A stretch of 5,875 bases of DNA from JBPCMN01 sp013695115 (lineage in GTDB: Bacteria; Actinomycetota; Acidimicrobiia; IMCC26256; JACDBD01): contig JBPCMN010000075.1 of the NCBI GenBank assembly GCA_051002235.1, positions 1 to 5,875 of the forward strand, written 5' to 3'. Under the pieces are notes generated by a model. It worked only from the letters and a program-made list of their open reading frames with translations, did no database searches and had not been told where the DNA came from. The translations under genes were made by a program, and so were the position numbers. This document shows positions 3,954 through 5,875 of the stretch, piece after piece (the stretch's first letter is position 1; each line of letters opens with the position of its first letter).

Positions 3954-5875
3954 ATGGCCGCGACCGTGGGGCCGACCACTCCGATCGAGCTGGTCGAAGG
4001 GGTCTACGAGCGGTACCCGCAGCGCCTTGACATCACCCGGCGCCGGCTCGGCCGCCCCCTCACGTTTGCCGAGAAGGTGCTCTTCGCCCACGCCGACGAT
4101 CCCGAGACCGTCGGGACCAACCGGGGCGGCGAGTACTCCGACTATCGCCCCGACCGGGTCGCGATGCAGGACGCCACCGCCCAGATGGCCCTGCTCCAGT
4201 TCATGACCGCCGACCTCCCCAGCGTGGCGGTGCCGACCACGGTCCACTGCGACCACCTCATCCAGGCCCACCTCGGCGCCGACATCGACCTCAAGAACGC
4301 GGTCGACTCGAACTCGGAGGTCTACGAGTTCCTGCGCACCGTGTCGTCGAAGTTCGGCGTCGGCTTCTGGAAGCCGGGCTCGGGGATCATCCACCAGGTC
4401 GTGCTCGAGCAGTACGCGTTCCCCGGCGGGATGATGATCGGCACCGATTCGCACACCCCGAACGCCGGTGGCCTGGCCATGGTGGCGATCGGCGTGGGCG
4501 GGGCCGACGCCGTCGACGTCATGACCGGTTACCCGTTCAACGTGCGGTTCCCCAAGTTGATCGCCGTACACCTCACCGGCGAGTTGTCAGGTTGGGCGGC
4601 GCCCAAGGACGTGATCCTGAAGGTGGCCGAGGTCCTGACGGTGAAGGGCGGCACCGGTGCCATCGTCGAGTACATAGGCCCCGGCGCCCGCAGCATCTCC
4701 GCCACCGGCAAGGGCACCATCTGCAACATGGGCGCCGAGGTCGGCCCCACCACTTCGCTGTTCGCCTACGACGACGCCATGGAGGCCTACCTGCGGGCCA
4801 CCGGACGTGAGGCCATCGCCGACACCGCCGAGGGCGTGGCCGAACACCTGCGCCCCGACGACGACGTGTTCCAAAACCTGGGCGCGACCTACGACCAGGT
4901 GATCGAGATCGACCTGAACGAGCTGGAGCCGCTCATCAACGGTCCCCACTCCCCCGACTACGCCCACCCCGTGTCGCGGGTCGGCGCCGACGCCGAGGAG
5001 AACGGCTGGCCGCTCGACATCTCCGCCGCCCTGATCGGGTCGTGCACCAACTCGTCCTACGAGGACATCACCCGGGCCGCCTCCATCGCCCGCCAAGCCA
5101 CCGCCCACGGCCTCAAGGCCAGGACCAAGCTGCTGATCACCCCGGGCTCGGAGCAGGTGCGGGCCACCATCGAGCGCGACGGCCTGCTCGACGACCTCGA
5201 AGCCATTGGCGGCGAGGTGCTGGCCAACGCCTGCGGCCCCTGCATCGGGCAGTGGGCCCGCGCCGACGTGGCCGACGGAGAGCCGAACTCCATCATCACC
5301 TCGTTCAACCGCAACTTCCCCAAGCGCAACGACGGCAACGCCAAGACCCTGGCCTTCATCTCGTCGCCGGAGACGACGGTGGCCTTCGCCCTGGCCGGCA
5401 CCCTCGACTTCAATCCCCTCACCGACGGTGTCGACGGCATTCCTCTGGCCGAGCCGGTGGGCGACGAGCTTCCCTCGAGAGGCTTCGCGGCCACGGAGCA
5501 GGGGCTCGTCGCACCTTCCGCGTCAGGCGACATCGAGGTGGTGATCCGTCCGGACAGCAAGCGGCTTCAGCGGCTCGATCCGTTCCCGCCGTGGGACGGC
5601 AAGGATCTCGTCCGGCTGCCGGTCCTCCTCAAGGCACATGGCAAGTGCACCACCGACCACATCTCCGCCGCCGGCCAGTGGCTGCGCTACCGGGGACATC
5701 TGGAGAACATCAGCGCCAACCTGTACCTGAGCGCGGTCAACGCCTTCACCCCGGAGCCGGGCACCGGACGATGCCCGGTCCACGGCGTCATCGAGTCGCT
5801 GCCCGACGCGGCCCGGCACTGTCGGGATGCAGGCGTGGAGTGGGTGGCGATCGGCGACGAGAACTACGGCGAGGG
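3954..5875 (+). CDS. Aconitate hydratase, mitochondrial (ACO2-like) type, cut by right window edge
   Basis: Citric-acid-cycle enzyme that interconverts citrate and isocitrate through cis-aconitate with a [4Fe-4S] cluster. The first 640 residues are visible; relatives have about 750-780. Cluster ligands are Cys364 (SCTNSSYED) and Cys427 and Cys430 (CGPCIGQW), with the same 63- and 3-residue spacing as pig mitochondrial aconitase. Other active-site residues match too, several at identical numbers: Gln72, Asp100, His101, His147, Asp165-Ser166-His167, Arg453, Arg458 and Arg580. The swivel domain begins around KCTTDHISAAG (565 onward). The window ends in DENYGEG, directly before the conserved Ser-Ser-Arg of the substrate site, so that part cannot be judged. 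ATG at 3954 has a perfect AGGAGG 7 nt upstream. It is divergent from the rhodanese across 48 bp. The short TCA-cycle type, rather than the roughly 900-residue AcnA/IRP type, is clear from the sequence. Confidence 0.97.
   Translation, partial: MAATVGPTTPIELVEGVYERYPQRLDITRRRLGRPLTFAEKVLFAHADDPETVGTNRGGEYSDYRPDRVAMQDATAQMALLQFMTADLPSVAVPTTVHCDHLIQAHLGADIDLKNAVDSNSEVYEFLRTVSSKFGVGFWKPGSGIIHQVVLEQYAFPGGMMIGTDSHTPNAGGLAMVAIGVGGADAVDVMTGYPFNVRFPKLIAVHLTGELSGWAAPKDVILKVAEVLTVKGGTGAIVEYIGPGARSISATGKGTICNMGAEVGPTTSLFAYDDAMEAYLRATGREAIADTAEGVAEHLRPDDDVFQNLGATYDQVIEIDLNELEPLINGPHSPDYAHPVSRVGADAEENGWPLDISAALIGSCTNSSYEDITRAASIARQATAHGLKARTKLLITPGSEQVRATIERDGLLDDLEAIGGEVLANACGPCIGQWARADVADGEPNSIITSFNRNFPKRNDGNAKTLAFISSPETTVAFALAGTLDFNPLTDGVDGIPLAEPVGDELPSRGFAATEQGLVAPSASGDIEVVIRPDSKRLQRLDPFPPWDGKDLVRLPVLLKAHGKCTTDHISAAGQWLRYRGHLENISANLYLSAVNAFTPEPGTGRCPVHGVIESLPDAARHCRDAGVEWVAIGDENYGE

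Noticed and set aside
3906..4571. Upstream extension of the rhodanese reading frame, antisense to the aconitase gene
   Set aside because: The translated stretch shows no domain and has the Val/Gly/Asp-rich look of antisense to a GC-rich gene. The opposite strand encodes aconitase with intact catalytic residues. The rhodanese fold is complete from the GTG at 3905.

Overview
The window comes from a high-GC bacterium whose codons mostly end in G or C. It is most likely an actinobacterium. The TTG and GTG starts, a possible leaderless small ORF and the family of ABC importer all fit that. An aconitase of the mitochondrial (ACO2-like) type rather than the long AcnA/IRP type would suit a lineage such as Acidimicrobiia, but the assignment to class is only a guess.

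Layout. Five genes and one probable small ORF run leftwards on the minus strand. In order of transcription they are: a single-domain rhodanese (3905 to 3492), a 32-codon small ORF (3429 to 3331), a periplasmic-type substrate-binding protein (3279 to 2224), its ATPase (2217 to 1399), its permease (1412 to 528) and an SLC13-type anion permease that runs off the left edge (510 to 1). The four transport genes are tightly packed, with gaps or overlaps of +6, -14 and +17 nt, and almost certainly form one operon. A mitochondrial-type aconitase is transcribed rightwards from 3954, divergently from the rhodanese across 48 bp, and is cut by the right edge just before its conserved catalytic Ser-Ser-Arg segment. 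No RNA gene, mobile element or CRISPR array was seen.

Function. The ABC importer belongs to the SsuABC/TauABC/NrtABCD group and most probably takes up a sulfonate or another sulfur oxyanion. The SLC13 permease would be a second entry route for an inorganic or organic anion, and the rhodanese handles persulfide sulfur. The unit therefore reads as a sulfur-acquisition locus. The mature substrate-binding protein has no Cys and no internal Met, which fits production during sulfur starvation.

Most interesting part. The 212 bp between the rhodanese and the binding-protein gene (3280-3491) look like a compact control region. It holds a promoter whose -10 box sits 7 nt before the ATG of the small ORF, so the ORF could be leaderless. 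Two inverted repeats lie at the -45 and -20 positions of that promoter. The small ORF has one Cys codon near its end. An 11-pair RNA helix can form between codons 21-24 of the small ORF and the ribosome-binding site plus TTG start of the binding-protein gene. A ribosome waiting at the Cys codon would cover the upstream arm of that helix. This suggests cysteine-responsive translational attenuation. It is a hypothesis built on sequence geometry and has not been demonstrated.
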